From Micromonospora sp. C28SCA-DRY-2 (lineage in GTDB: Bacteria; Actinomycetota; Actinomycetes; Mycobacteriales; Micromonosporaceae), in assembly GCF_030519475.1 (NCBI RefSeq), contig NZ_JAUMKD010000001.1, positions 124,001 through 188,000 of the forward strand: a stretch of DNA of 64,000 bases, read 5' to 3'. Below are positions 53,211 through 61,608 of the stretch, piece after piece (positions within the stretch are counted from its first letter, which is position 1; each line of letters begins with the position of its first letter). The notes under the pieces were generated by a model. The model saw only the letters and a list, made by a program, of their open reading frames with translations, was not told where the DNA came from and searched no databases. The position numbers and the translations under genes are program-made.

Positions 53211-53351
53211 CGCCGCAGGGTAACCGCGCGACCGCTGTCGTCGCCGGCAGGGCAGCCGGGAACCCCGGGTCAGCCGGGGCGGACCCAGCCGCCGATGCGC
53301 GATGATTCCGAGAACGGAAAGCCCCCGTCTTTAAGCAGAGGGAGAAGCGTG

Positions 53352-54188
53352 ATGAGCGAACCCGACGTCCTGATGCGAGGCATCGTGTTCGGCGAGTCGC
53401 CGCGCTGGCATGACGGGCGGGTCTGGTTCTCGGACTGGGGCGCGAACCAGGTGATCGCGCTCGACGCTGACGGCGGTCACGAGGTGGTGGCAACCGTCCC
53501 GTCGTTCCCGATGTGCATCGACTTCCTGCCCGACGGGCGGCTGCTCGTCGTGGACTCGGCCCGGCGACGGCTGCTGCGCCGGGAGCCGGACGGGTCGCTG
53601 GTCCGGCATGCCGACCTCTCCGGCGTCTCGGAGAAGCCGTGGAACGACATCGTGGTCGACGACAGGGGCAACGCCTACGTCAACACCATAGGTTTCGACT
53701 TCCCCGGCGGTGAGTTCGCACCGGGCCTGGTCGTGCTCGTCACCCCGGAGGGCGACGTCGAGCGGGTGGCCGACGACCTCGCGTTCCCCAACGGCATGGC
53801 GATCAGCCCGGACGGGGCGACCCTGGTGGTCGCCGAGTCGTACGCGAACCGGCTCACCGCCTTCGACATCGGCAGCGACGGCGCCCTCGGCAACCGGCAC
53901 GTGTGGGCGGAGACGCCCGACGACCATCCCGACGGCATCTGCTTCGACGCCGAGGGCGCCCTCTGGTATGCCGACGTCGGCAACCAGCGCTGCGTTCGGA
54001 TCCGTGCCGGTGGTGAGGTGTTGGCCACCGTCGGCCTCGACCGCGGCGCCTTCGCCTGCGTGCTCAGCCGCGAGCCGGAGCCGCGCTTGTTCGTCGTCGG
54101 CCAGACCTGGGGCGGACCGGAGCCGTCGGCACCCAGCGGGGTGTTGGTGGCGTTCCCGGCGCCCGCACCGGGAGCCGGGAGGCCGTGA
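53352..54188 (+). CDS. SMP-30/gluconolactonase-like protein
   Basis: This 278-residue six-bladed beta-propeller has MRGIVFGESPRWHDGRVWFSDW, whose Glu is the first metal ligand. It also has FLPDGRLLVVDSARRRLLRR, NDIVVDDRGNAYVNTIGFDF (Asn ligand) and HPDGICFDAEGALWYADVGNQRCVRI (Asp ligand). The set matches the SMP-30/regucalcin/gluconolactonase family, which hydrolyses sugar lactones using a divalent metal. It could act on arabinono- or gluconolactone, but it is not in the arabinose operon. GGAG lies 7 nt before the ATG. Confidence 0.88.
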   Translation: MSEPDVLMRGIVFGESPRWHDGRVWFSDWGANQVIALDADGGHEVVATVPSFPMCIDFLPDGRLLVVDSARRRLLRREPDGSLVRHADLSGVSEKPWNDIVVDDRGNAYVNTIGFDFPGGEFAPGLVVLVTPEGDVERVADDLAFPNGMAISPDGATLVVAESYANRLTAFDIGSDGALGNRHVWAETPDDHPDGICFDAEGALWYADVGNQRCVRIRAGGEVLATVGLDRGAFACVLSREPEPRLFVVGQTWGGPEPSAPSGVLVAFPAPAPGAGRP

Positions 54189-54256
54189 CCCGGGCACGGC
54201 GTCCACCGCCGATGTCCCGCCGATCGATGACGCGCGTGAGCGGCAGCCTGCGGTGG

Positions 54257-55000
54257 CTAGCCGGCGGGATGGGTGCCGGGGGTGTGCCCGAAGGTGCGTC
54301 GGAACACGTCGATGAACGCGCTCGCCGAGGACCAGCCACACCGGTGCGCCACGGCGGTCACCGGCGTGCTGGCCGCCAGGAGGACGAGAGCGTGATGCAG
54401 GCGTAGCTGGGTGCGCCACTGCGGGAAGGTCATCCCGAGGTCGCTGCGGAACAGCCGGGACAGGGTGCGATCGCTGGCGCCCACCGCACGACCGAGTTCG
54501 GCGAGCGTACGGGTGTCGCCCGGGTCGGCCTGCAACATGGCGCACAGGGCCTGCAACAGCGGCGTGCGGGGTGCTGGAACGTGCAGCCGCTGCTGAGGAG
54601 CGGCCCGCACCTGGTCGAGCAGCACGGCGCGCATCCGGGCGCGCTCCGGGCTGCCGTCGTCCGTGCCGCGGGTGTACGCGACGATCAGTTCGCGCAGCAG
54701 TGGGCCGACGGACAGCACCGTCGGGGTGTCCACACCGAGCGGATTGTCCTCGGCGGGCAATCCGACCAGGTGCAGGTCGAGGTCGCCGTAGGCACGGTGG
54801 GCGTGCACCGTTCCCGCCGGCACCCAGATCGCGCGCGTGGCCGGAGCGATCCACGATCCCTCGCTGGTCGTCACGGCCAGCACCCCCCGACCGGCATAGA
54901 CGATCTGGTGGTCGTCGTGCCGGTGAGCGTCGATCTCCCCTCCGGACGCGAGCCGCTGGGTGCGGGTGGGCGCAACCGGGTTGTGGCGTATTTCCGTCAT
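54257..55000 (-). CDS. AraC-family regulator
   Basis: This 247-residue regulator has an N-terminal cupin (GGEIDAHRHDDHQIVYAGRGVLAV, IWVPAGTVHAHRAYGDLDLHLV). A C-terminal double HTH (about 165-245) has LAELGRAVGASDRTLSRLFRSDLGMTFPQWRTQLRLHHAL and VAHRCGWSSASAFIDVFRRTFGHTPG. The cupin His residues suggest small-ligand or metal sensing. It faces an MFS gene only 54 nt away, so it most likely controls that transporter. Despite the family name, it has no evident link to arabinose. Confidence 0.9.
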   Translation of the reverse strand: MTEIRHNPVAPTRTQRLASGGEIDAHRHDDHQIVYAGRGVLAVTTSEGSWIAPATRAIWVPAGTVHAHRAYGDLDLHLVGLPAEDNPLGVDTPTVLSVGPLLRELIVAYTRGTDDGSPERARMRAVLLDQVRAAPQQRLHVPAPRTPLLQALCAMLQADPGDTRTLAELGRAVGASDRTLSRLFRSDLGMTFPQWRTQLRLHHALVLLAASTPVTAVAHRCGWSSASAFIDVFRRTFGHTPGTHPAG

Positions 55001-55054
55001 TAGTTGGCAGTTTATCGGAAGCCAGACAGGGCGCGGCCGGGAACCATCGAGGGG

Positions 55055-56197
55055 GTGCGAAGGAGAACCTCGATCACCCTGCTCTCCGTCGGCCATGCCT
55101 GCGTCGACGTCTATCAGGGCGCCGTCGCGGCGCTGGTGCCGCTCTTCGTCGCCGAGCGGGCCTACACCTACGCGGCGGCGTCCGGGATCGTGCTCGCCGC
55201 GTCCCTGCTGTCGTCGGTCGCGCAGCCCGCCTTCGGCGCGCTCACCGACCGCTGGGCGCTGCCGTGGTTGCTGCCGGTCAGCACCCTGGTGGGCGGGGTC
55301 GGCATCGCGCTGAGCGGACTGAGCGGCGACTACCCCCTCACCCTGCTGTTCGTGGCGCTCTCCGGGATCGGCGTGGCCGCCTACCATCCCGAGTCCGCGC
55401 GCCTCGCTCGGGCGGCCAGCGCGGGCAGTCACACCGCCATGGCCTACTTCGCCACCGGCGGCAACGTCGGCTTCGCCCTGGCCCCGCTCCTGGTCGCCGC
55501 GGTCACGGCCGCCGGTGGCCTGAGCTGGACCCCGCTGATGGTCGTGCCGGCCCTCGCCGGCACCGCGATGGCGTTGCCCGTGCTGCACGCCCTTGCCCGA
55601 CGCCAGCGCACCGGAAGCGGAGAGCCGGCGCCGGTCGGGCGGGACGACACCGCCTCGTTCACCCGGCTGAGCCTGGCCGTGGTGTTCCGGTCGATCGCGT
55701 TCATCGGCCTCAGCACGTTCGTGTCCCTCTACGCCCAGCAGCGCACGAGCGGCGGCACGGCGGCCGGCACGGCGGCGTTGTTCGTGCTCTACCTCGGTGG
55801 CGTCGTCGGCTCGGTCCTCGGTGGCGCCGCGGCACATCGGTGGGGCCGGGTGGCGGTGTCCCGCCGGTCCTACGCGATCACCGCGATCGCGGTCGCCGGG
55901 GTGGTGCTGGTGCCCGGACCCGCCCTCTACCTGTTCGTGGCGTTGACATCGGTCGGCCTCTACCTCCCCTTCTCCCTGCAGGTCACCCTCGCGCAGGACT
56001 ACCTGCCCACCAGCGTCGGCACGGCAAGTGGGATCACCCTGGGCCTGACCGTCAGCGTCGGGGGCATGGCCAGCCCGCTCCTCGGCCGCCTGGCCGACGC
56101 CACCTCGCTCCAGGTCGGACTGATGCCACTCATCGTCATGCCGGCACTGAGCTGGCTGATGTTCCGCAGCCTGCGCGATCCCGAGCCGGCCCGGTGA
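55055..56197 (+). CDS. MFS transporter, Fsr (fosmidomycin-resistance)-like
   Basis: This 380-residue protein has twelve membrane helices. It opens with RRTSITLLSVGHACVDVYQGAVAALVPLFVAERAY, which is the Fsr-type N-terminus. FGALTDRWALPWLLP is motif A, and GIGVAAYHPESARLARAAS is an Fsr-specific loop. The start is uncertain: the GTG at 55055 begins next to the conserved region, while a TTG at 55004 would add 17 residues. It is divergent from the AraC-type regulator, which suggests inducible efflux of a drug or small metabolite. It is followed by a heptanucleotide repeat. Confidence 0.85.
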   Translation: MRRRTSITLLSVGHACVDVYQGAVAALVPLFVAERAYTYAAASGIVLAASLLSSVAQPAFGALTDRWALPWLLPVSTLVGGVGIALSGLSGDYPLTLLFVALSGIGVAAYHPESARLARAASAGSHTAMAYFATGGNVGFALAPLLVAAVTAAGGLSWTPLMVVPALAGTAMALPVLHALARRQRTGSGEPAPVGRDDTASFTRLSLAVVFRSIAFIGLSTFVSLYAQQRTSGGTAAGTAALFVLYLGGVVGSVLGGAAAHRWGRVAVSRRSYAITAIAVAGVVLVPGPALYLFVALTSVGLYLPFSLQVTLAQDYLPTSVGTASGITLGLTVSVGGMASPLLGRLADATSLQVGLMPLIVMPALSWLMFRSLRDPEPAR

Positions 56198-56200
56198 TCC

Positions 56201-56256
56201 TGGGCCGTGGGCCGTGGGCCGTGGGCCGTGGGCCGTGGGACGTGGGACGTGGGCCG
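56201..56256. repeat. Heptanucleotide tandem repeat
   Basis: Eight tandem 7-mers fill the space between two convergent genes. Units 1-5 and 8 are TGGGCCG; units 6 and 7 are TGGGACG. The repeat starts 3 nt after the MFS stop. It is a likely site of length change by slippage; it is not a CRISPR because there are no spacers. Confidence 0.85.
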
Positions 56257-56296
56257 TCGCGGCGGCGCGGCGAGGCCGCCCCTCGCGGTCGTCCGC

Positions 56297-56920
56297 CTAG
56301 GGATGGTCGGGGCGTGGGTGCCGCCACATCGGCCACAGCACCGGACCTCCGGCGGGTAGTGCCAGGGGCCGGCCGCGGTCGCGGAAGTCGTGGCGTAGGT
56401 AGAGCCGGCGGCTCTGTTCGGTGGAGGCTTCGAGATACACCGGTAGGGCGGCGGCGTCCGCGACGCGCAGGCCCTCGGCGAGGATCGCGGCGCCGGCGCC
56501 GCGCCCTCTCAGGGGCGGCCGAACGGCGATCGAGGCGAGGTAGACGTGCGGTTCGCGGGGACGGTGCCCGAGCACCGTCTCGTTCACCACCGCCAGCCGC
56601 CGCGCGACGGCGTCGTCTCCGATCGTGGCCGTCGCGAGCCGCTCGGCTTGCCTCTCCAACTCCTGGGCGCGATGGTGGAGCCACACCGATATCCCGGCGA
56701 GGGTGCCGTCGGGAAGTTCGGCGAGGATGACCTGCTCGGTGCGGACCGCGCCGGCCAGTAGCTCACGGAACATCGACCGCGCGCACGCGGCCCGCTGTAC
56801 CGGGTCCGGGATCACCCAGCACAACACGGCTTCGTCGGCGAACGCGGCCGAGTAGGCGGCGACCACGGCGTCCAGCTCGGCGGGCCGGGCGCGACGGGCG
56901 GTGACGACGGGATGAGACAC
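56297..56920 (-). CDS. GNAT-family N-acetyltransferase
   Basis: This 207-residue acetyltransferase has [42 protein letters not shown], which gives the acetyl-CoA pyrophosphate loop (RGRGAG). It ends with SRRLYLRHDFRDRG, typical of GNAT domains. The N-terminal part (AYSAAFADEAVLCWVIPDP) matches the subgroup that is sometimes linked to antibiotic or toxin acetylation. The acceptor is unknown. AAGGAG lies 6 nt before the GTG. It is divergent from a TetR gene with a 28-bp operator between them, so it is a likely target of that regulator. Confidence 0.87.
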   Translation of the reverse strand: MSHPVVTARRARPAELDAVVAAYSAAFADEAVLCWVIPDPVQRAACARSMFRELLAGAVRTEQVILAELPDGTLAGISVWLHHRAQELERQAERLATATIGDDAVARRLAVVNETVLGHRPREPHVYLASIAVRPPLRGRGAGAAILAEGLRVADAAALPVYLEASTEQSRRLYLRHDFRDRGRPLALPAGGPVLWPMWRHPRPDHP

Positions 56921-56990
56921 GGGCGCTCCTTGCTGGATCCGGGAATGGCTCCTCCCACCGTGGCCGGCCGAGCCACCCGGGCGGGAGTAG

Positions 56991-57018
56991 TTTCGTCACG
57001 ACAACCGTTGTGACGAAA
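56991..57018. promoter_or_regulatory. TetR operator (28-bp inverted repeat)
   Basis: The outer arms TTTCGTCAC (56991-56999) and GTGACGAAA (57010-57018) are perfect over 9 bp, with partial symmetry further in. It lies between the GNAT and TetR starts, 10 nt from the latter's ATG. Confidence 0.65.
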
Positions 57019-57027
57019 GGGATCCGG

Positions 57028-57876
57028 ATGGAACGGTGGTGCGTCGAGTGCCGGGCCGAGCTGCCACCGGCCGCCGGCCGGGGACGAGCGCGCCGTTACT
57101 GCTCGCGTAGCTGCCAGGCCCGGGCCTACCGCCGCCGCCGGGACCGTGGACGGGTCACGCCCGCCCCCCGCCCGCTCGGCGCTCCCACTCAAAGCGGGGG
57201 TTCTGCCTCCCGGGAAGACCTGGTTCGCGTCGCCGTACGCCTGGCCGACGCCCGCGGCCTCGACGCGGTGTCGGTTCGTGCCGTGGCGCACCGGGCCGGC
57301 GTCACGCCGGAGGCGGTCTACCGCTGGGTACGCAACCGGGACGACCTGCTCAGCGCGATGGCCGAGCACGTGCTCGGCACCCCTCGGCACCGCGACAACG
57401 GCCACGGCACGCCGCGCGAACGCCTCGAACGACTGGGCCGCGCCGAATGGGCTCTGTACCGCCGCCACCCGTGGCTGCTGACCGTCCTCGCGAGTACGCG
57501 ACCACCCACCGGACCGCGGGTGCTGGCGATGGTCGACCGCGCCGTGAACGCCCTCGTCGACGCCGGACACGACCCACCGGACGCGTTCGCGGGCTATCTC
57601 GCGCTCAGCGGCTACGTGCAGGGTATGGCGCTGCTCCCCCTGGCCGAGCAGGCGGAATGCGACGCCGGCGGCACCGCGTGGTCGACCTGGTCGTCCACCA
57701 CCTTCGGGCGCCTGGAACGCGCCGGCCGCACCGGCGGCCGTCCCTGGCTCGCCGCGGCACGTCCGGTCGGCCGGACCGACCCGGACCAGGACCTGGACCG
57801 CTGGTTCGAGTTCGGCCTCCACCGCCTTCTCGACGGCCTCGTCCCGCCCTCACCAACCGGCGACCCCAGCTCGTGA
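57028..57876 (+). CDS. TetR-family regulator with N-terminal zinc-ribbon-like segment
   Basis: This 282-residue protein begins with a Cys-rich segment: C5-V-E-C8, then YC25-S-R-S-C29-Q-ARAYRRRR. A CxxC/CxxxC pair with a basic tail could hold one zinc ion and touch DNA or RNA. A TetR HTH follows (about 68-115, LVRVAVRLADARGLDAVSVRAVAHRAGVTPEAVYRWVRNRDDLL) with a TetR_C ligand domain to residue 275. The ATG has AAGGGA 7 nt upstream, and a GTG six codons before lies inside the operator. The additional metal-binding segment is not usual for TetR proteins. It may add sensing or a second DNA contact. The divergent GNAT gene is the likely target. Confidence 0.85.
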   Translation: MERWCVECRAELPPAAGRGRARRYCSRSCQARAYRRRRDRGRVTPAPRPLGAPTQSGGSASREDLVRVAVRLADARGLDAVSVRAVAHRAGVTPEAVYRWVRNRDDLLSAMAEHVLGTPRHRDNGHGTPRERLERLGRAEWALYRRHPWLLTVLASTRPPTGPRVLAMVDRAVNALVDAGHDPPDAFAGYLALSGYVQGMALLPLAEQAECDAGGTAWSTWSSTTFGRLERAGRTGGRPWLAAARPVGRTDPDQDLDRWFEFGLHRLLDGLVPPSPTGDPSS

Positions 57877-58059
57877 ACCAGCCGTTCACCAGGCAGTGCG
57901 GACGGACGGCACGCGTCCGCCTACCAGCGGGGCCGTCCGGGCGGTAGCCGGCATCCCGGGCCTTCTATATGGTGGCACGGTTGCGGGCGGTTGCTTCCCC
58001 GATGGCCGGCCCGCGACCGAATTTCCGCGATGGCAGTCGAAACCCCAAAGGTGCTCATT

Positions 58060-58893
58060 GTGACCGTGGACTCACCGGCAAGCGACCGGCCCGAGCCGGG
58101 CAACCCCGACGTGCGGCAGAAGATCGACACGTCGGTGCCGCATTCGGCACGGATCTGGAACTACTGGCTCGGCGGCAAGGACAACTTCGCCGTCGACCGC
58201 GCGGCCGGCGACCAGTATCGCCAGGTCTTCCCCGGCGTCGTCGACGTCGCCCGCGCTTCCCGGCAGTTCCTCGTCCGCACGATCACGTTCCTCGCCGGTG
58301 AGGCGGGTATCCGCCAGTTCCTCGACGTCGGTACCGGGCTGCCGACGGCGAACAACACCCACGAGGTGGCGCAGCGGATCGCGCCGGACGCCCGGATCGT
58401 CTACGTCGACAACGACCCGCTGGTCCTGGTGCACGCCCGTGCGCTGCTGGTCGGCACGCCCGAGGGCAGGACCGCCTACATCGACGCCAACCTCCACGAC
58501 CCCGCCGCGGTCATCGCCGAGGCCGGCAAGACGCTCGACTTCCAGCAGCCGATCGGGCTCATCCTCAGTGGCGTCATGGGCCACGTACCCGACTACGAGA
58601 CCGCCCGGTCACTCACCCGTCAGCTGCTGGCGCCCCTGCCCTCCGGCAGCTACCTGTCCCTCAACGACGGCACCAGCCTGATCAGCCCGGAGATGCAGAA
58701 GGCGCAGGACGACTACAACGACACCGGGGCGACGCCGTACACGCTGCGCTCACCCGACCAGATCGCCGGATTCTTCGAGGGCCTGGAGCTGGTGGAGCCG
58801 GGCGTTGTGCCGTGCCCGCAGTGGCGACCCGACGACAAGGTCGACACGCCCGCCGACATCGACGCCTTCGGCGGGGTGGGGCGCAAGCCCTGA
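58060..58893 (+). CDS. DUF574 SAM-dependent methyltransferase-like protein
   Basis: This 277-residue protein has the DUF574 opening DTSVPHSARIWNYWLGGKDNFAVDR and the SAM-binding strand FLDVGTGLPTANNTHEVAQ. It then has ARIVYVDNDPLVLVHARALL and a late ILSGVMGHVPDYETARSLTRQL. It belongs to the large actinobacterial S-adenosyl methyltransferase family, with many paralogues per genome and no known substrate. The GTG at 58060 has AAGG 8 nt upstream; an ATG at 58030 lacks a ribosome site. A TATGGT at 57968-57973 is a possible -10. A strong hairpin ends the transcript. Confidence 0.9.
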   Translation: MTVDSPASDRPEPGNPDVRQKIDTSVPHSARIWNYWLGGKDNFAVDRAAGDQYRQVFPGVVDVARASRQFLVRTITFLAGEAGIRQFLDVGTGLPTANNTHEVAQRIAPDARIVYVDNDPLVLVHARALLVGTPEGRTAYIDANLHDPAAVIAEAGKTLDFQQPIGLILSGVMGHVPDYETARSLTRQLLAPLPSGSYLSLNDGTSLISPEMQKAQDDYNDTGATPYTLRSPDQIAGFFEGLELVEPGVVPCPQWRPDDKVDTPADIDAFGGVGRKP

Positions 58894-58915
58894 GCCGCGC
58901 GGGTTGACGACGTGC

Positions 58916-58945
58916 CCGCCCGGCATGCGGTCGCATGCCGGGCGG
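58916..58945 (+). terminator. Strong hairpin after the DUF574 gene
   Basis: The arms CCGCCCGGCATGC (58916-58928) and GCATGCCGGGCGG (58933-58945) form a perfect 13-bp stem with a 4-nt loop. It lies 22 nt past the stop. Confidence 0.75.
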
Positions 58946-59038
58946 CCGCTCAGGAGCCGGTCGGCCGTCAGCCGGGACCGGGTTCCCGCGGTCGACGACG
59001 CCGGCCGCACCGAGCGTCGGGCGCCGCCGGCCTGTCGG

Positions 59039-59398
59039 CTACCGCCACCTGGTCAGGTTGAGCATGTTGCCGTCGGGGTCGAGCACGTGCGCGACCCGCT
59101 GGCCCCACGGCATGTCGTTGGGCTGTCCCGGCACGGTGCCGCCGGCTGACTCGACCGTGGGCAGCAAGGCGTCGACGTCCGGGACGTCGGCGCTGAGGAT
59201 GATCCGTACCGGTGCGCCGATCCGGGTGTCGTCCTTCTGCACGAGGCCGAGCACCGTCTCGCCGATCCGCAGCTCGACGTAGAACTCCGGGCCCTCCTCG
59301 GGTACACGCAGCGTCTGCGTAGCGCCGAGCACCTTCTCGTAGAAGGTGCGCAGGCGGGGCAGGTCGGGCGTGCTGACGACGGGTTGGATCGAGGTCAT
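59039..59398 (-). CDS. VOC (glyoxalase-like) family protein
   Basis: This 119-residue protein is a single vicinal-oxygen-chelate module pair. It has STPDLPRLRTFYEKVLGA, ELRIGETVLGLVQKD, RIILSADVPDVDALLPTVESAGGTV and a terminal VAHVLDPDGNMLNL, the usual end with a metal-ligand position. Such short VOC proteins act as isomerases, dioxygenase relatives or drug-binding resistance proteins. Metal residues are not fully conserved, so it may only bind. CAGGAG lies 7 nt before the ATG. It faces the AraC-like gene 142 nt away, which may regulate it. Confidence 0.85.
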   Translation of the reverse strand: MTSIQPVVSTPDLPRLRTFYEKVLGATQTLRVPEEGPEFYVELRIGETVLGLVQKDDTRIGAPVRIILSADVPDVDALLPTVESAGGTVPGQPNDMPWGQRVAHVLDPDGNMLNLTRWR

Positions 59399-59540
59399 CG
59401 GAAGTCTCCTGAGGTTGGTTGTCAGGAAGGAAGACCAACCAGCCTCCCGGAACTCATCGGTGCCGCAGAGCCCCGGTTACGGATCACGTCGAGGACGCTC
59501 GCGGTCACCGGACCGCGACCGCAGCCGCTACTCTGCTCCC

Positions 59541-60251
59541 GTGGGACTGCGGTTCACGACGCGCGCGTCCGACTCGCCCTGGATCGACACCGTGTGGACC
59601 TGCACGAGCGAGCGGGTGACGCAGATGACCTCCGTCGCGACCGTGCACTGGGGCCTGGTGTTCTGGAACCAGGAGGGCAAGGCGTACGCGGCCGTTTCCG
59701 GCCCCGAGTCCGGCGCCGGCGTCGCGCCCGTGCCGGAGGGTGCGACCTTCGTCGGCATCGAGTTCTCGCTGGGCACGTCGCTGCGGGCGGTGCCCACGCC
59801 GGCCCTGGTCGACGCGGGCGTCGAACTGCCCGGCGCCACCCGCCGCACCTTCCAGTTGGACGGTGCGCGCTGGGAGACGCCCGGCCCGGACGACGCCGAG
59901 GCCCTGGTCGGCCGTCTGGTCCGGGCTGGCGCCGTGGTCCGGGATCCGCTCGTCACCGAGGTCCACTGGGGCGGCCGTACCGAGGTGTCGGCACGCACCG
60001 TGGAACGCCGGTTCCGCGCCGCGACCGGGCTGACCCAGGGCGCCGTACGGCAGATCGAACGCGCCCGCGAGGCCGCGCTGCTGCTGGCCGGCGGCCTCGC
60101 GGCCGCCGACGTCGTCGGCCGGCTCGCGTACTACGACGAGCCGCACCTGGCCCGGGCGTTGCAGCGGTACGTGGGACGCACGGCACGGCAACTGCGGGAA
60201 GGTGGCGGCGGCGCCATCGCCCTGGACCTGGTTCAGCCGGTGACGTCGTAG
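59541..60251 (+). CDS. AraC-family regulator, GlxA/DUF6597-like
   Basis: This 236-residue protein has an N-terminal beta-rich domain (TTRASDSPWIDTVWTCTSE and TVHWGLVFWN). The C-terminal HTH pair contains VSARTVERRFRAATGLTQGAVRQIERAREAALLLAGG and VVGRLAYYDEPHLARALQRYVG. The second helix set (YYDEPHLARALQRYVGRTARQL) is typical of AraC proteins that recognise DNA by one main helix. It starts at a GTG, since no ATG lies near. It ends 19 nt inside the convergent RibD_C gene. The adjacent VOC or RibD_C genes are possible targets. Confidence 0.87.
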   Translation: MGLRFTTRASDSPWIDTVWTCTSERVTQMTSVATVHWGLVFWNQEGKAYAAVSGPESGAGVAPVPEGATFVGIEFSLGTSLRAVPTPALVDAGVELPGATRRTFQLDGARWETPGPDDAEALVGRLVRAGAVVRDPLVTEVHWGGRTEVSARTVERRFRAATGLTQGAVRQIERAREAALLLAGGLAAADVVGRLAYYDEPHLARALQRYVGRTARQLREGGGGAIALDLVQPVTS

Positions 60252-60811
60252 ATCAGCTTCAGCACGCCGTTCGGGTAGGCGGCGAAGTCCCGCAGGCGCA
60301 GCACCTGCTTGTCCTTGTCTTCGGCGCTGAACAGGCTCTTTCCGGCGCCGAGCAGCGTCGGGAAGACGAGCAGGTTGTAGCGGTCGATCAGGCGTGCGTT
60401 CGACAGGCGTCGGGCCAGCTCGGCGCTGCCGTGGATGAAGATCGCACCGCCCTCGCTCTTCTTGAGATCGAGAACGTGGTCGGTGGAACGCAGGATCGTC
60501 GTCGGGCCCCAGCCCTCGACGAGCGCGTCCTCGGGCAGCGTGCTCGACACGACGTACTTCGGCAGGTCCTTGTAGGCGGCGTGGTCCTCCGAGTCCCGCC
60601 ATACCGGCGCGAACATCTCGTAGCTACGGCGGCCGAACAGCAGCGCGGTGGTCTCGGCGAGCTCCTCCCCCTTGAGAGCGAAGGCCTCGGGCAGGACCTC
60701 GACGTCCTTGAACACCCAGCCACCGCTGCGGTGCTCCTCGCCCGGCCCGCCGCCGGGCGAGTCCACCACGCCATCGAGCGACATGAACCCGGTGTAGACC
60801 AGCTCACGCAT
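60233..60811 (-). CDS. RibD_C-like (dihydrofolate-reductase-fold) reductase
   Basis: This 192-residue protein opens with MRELVYTGFMSLDGVVDSPGG. It has TTALLFGRRSYEMFAPVW, KYVVSSTLPE and GGAIFIHGSAELARRLSNARLIDRYNLLVFPTLLGAG. These match the C-terminal domain of bifunctional RibD, as found in stand-alone actinobacterial reductases of the YyaP/YwjB type. They bind NADPH or related cofactors. The substrate is unknown and probably not riboflavin precursors. Its 3' end overlaps the AraC gene by 19 bp, convergently. Confidence 0.87.
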   Translation of the reverse strand: MRELVYTGFMSLDGVVDSPGGGPGEEHRSGGWVFKDVEVLPEAFALKGEELAETTALLFGRRSYEMFAPVWRDSEDHAAYKDLPKYVVSSTLPEDALVEGWGPTTILRSTDHVLDLKKSEGGAIFIHGSAELARRLSNARLIDRYNLLVFPTLLGAGKSLFSAEDKDKQVLRLRDFAAYPNGVLKLIYDVTG

Positions 60812-60949
60812 GTGTCTTCTCCTCGTAATCGGAACGCCGGCGCCCATGATAGGAGCGGCCATGGCCGCCGTCTTGTACAGAAACGACGGCCGAGGTTCCC
60901 GGTGGCGCGGGGCCCCACGACCGCCGCCAGCTCGCCGACCCGGTGCTGC

Positions 60950-61480
60950 TCAGCCGGTTGCCCAGGACCGGTTCACCACCTGGTACATGGCGTGGTCCTG
61001 CCACCGGCCGGCGATGTTGAGGTACTCCGGCGCCATGCCGAACCGCACGAACCCGTTGCGTTCCAGCACCCGCTGCGATCTGACGTTGTGCAGCAGGGTC
61101 TCCGCCTGCACCCGGTGCAGCCCCAACTCCTCGAAGGCCACCCGCACGATCTCACGTACCGCCTTCGTCGCGAACCCTCGGCCGTTGTGACTGGCGCTCA
61201 CCCAGTAGCCCATCGCGCAGGACTGGAAGGGGCCGCGCACTATGCCGTTGAGCGTGATGCGGCCGATCACCCGCCCGGAGTCGTCGAGGATGACGTGGGG
61301 CAGCTTCGATCCCTGCTCGTACTGCTGGAGATCGGCTGCGATGACGGCGCGCTGGCCGTCTGCCGTGAAGTAGTCCTCACTCCGGAGCGGGTCCCACGGC
61401 GCGAGAAAATCACGGTTGACGCGGAGCAGATCGGCCAGGGCCGGCGCATCCTCCGGGGTGATGAGTCGGGTGATCGTCAC
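60950..61480 (-). CDS. GNAT-family N-acetyltransferase (RimJ/RimL-like)
   Basis: This 176-residue protein opens with MTITRLITPEDAPALADLLRVNRDFLAPWDPLR, the RimJ/RimL/SpeG-type N-terminus. It continues with GRITLNGIVRGPFQSCAMGYWVSASHNGRGFATKAVREIV (acetyl-CoA loop) and LHRVQAETLLHNVRSQRVLERNGFVRFGMAPEYL. The latter is typical of ribosomal-protein or amino-group acetyltransferases. A GTG start with GGACGG upstream was used. It is monocistronic. The acceptor is unknown. Confidence 0.9.
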   Translation of the reverse strand: MTITRLITPEDAPALADLLRVNRDFLAPWDPLRSEDYFTADGQRAVIAADLQQYEQGSKLPHVILDDSGRVIGRITLNGIVRGPFQSCAMGYWVSASHNGRGFATKAVREIVRVAFEELGLHRVQAETLLHNVRSQRVLERNGFVRFGMAPEYLNIAGRWQDHAMYQVVNRSWATG

Positions 61481-61608
61481 CCGTCCATCGTCCCAGGCGG
61501 GATGTGCCCCTCCTCGCCAGGCCGCACCGGCAGCGAAGTGGTTCCGGGTGACTGGGGCCACCGGCGGGCGGGCTTCCCGTCCGAGCTCCCGGCTGCCAGG
61601 GTGACGTC

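Noticed and set aside
54257..55000. The AraC-family gene as regulator of the arabinose operon
   Set aside because: It is adjacent to and divergent from an MFS gene. The arabinose promoters carry LacI-type dyads and a LacI gene is next to GH62.
56201..56256. CRISPR-like array
   Set aside because: The repeat units are 7 bp and directly adjacent; there are no spacers and no cas genes.
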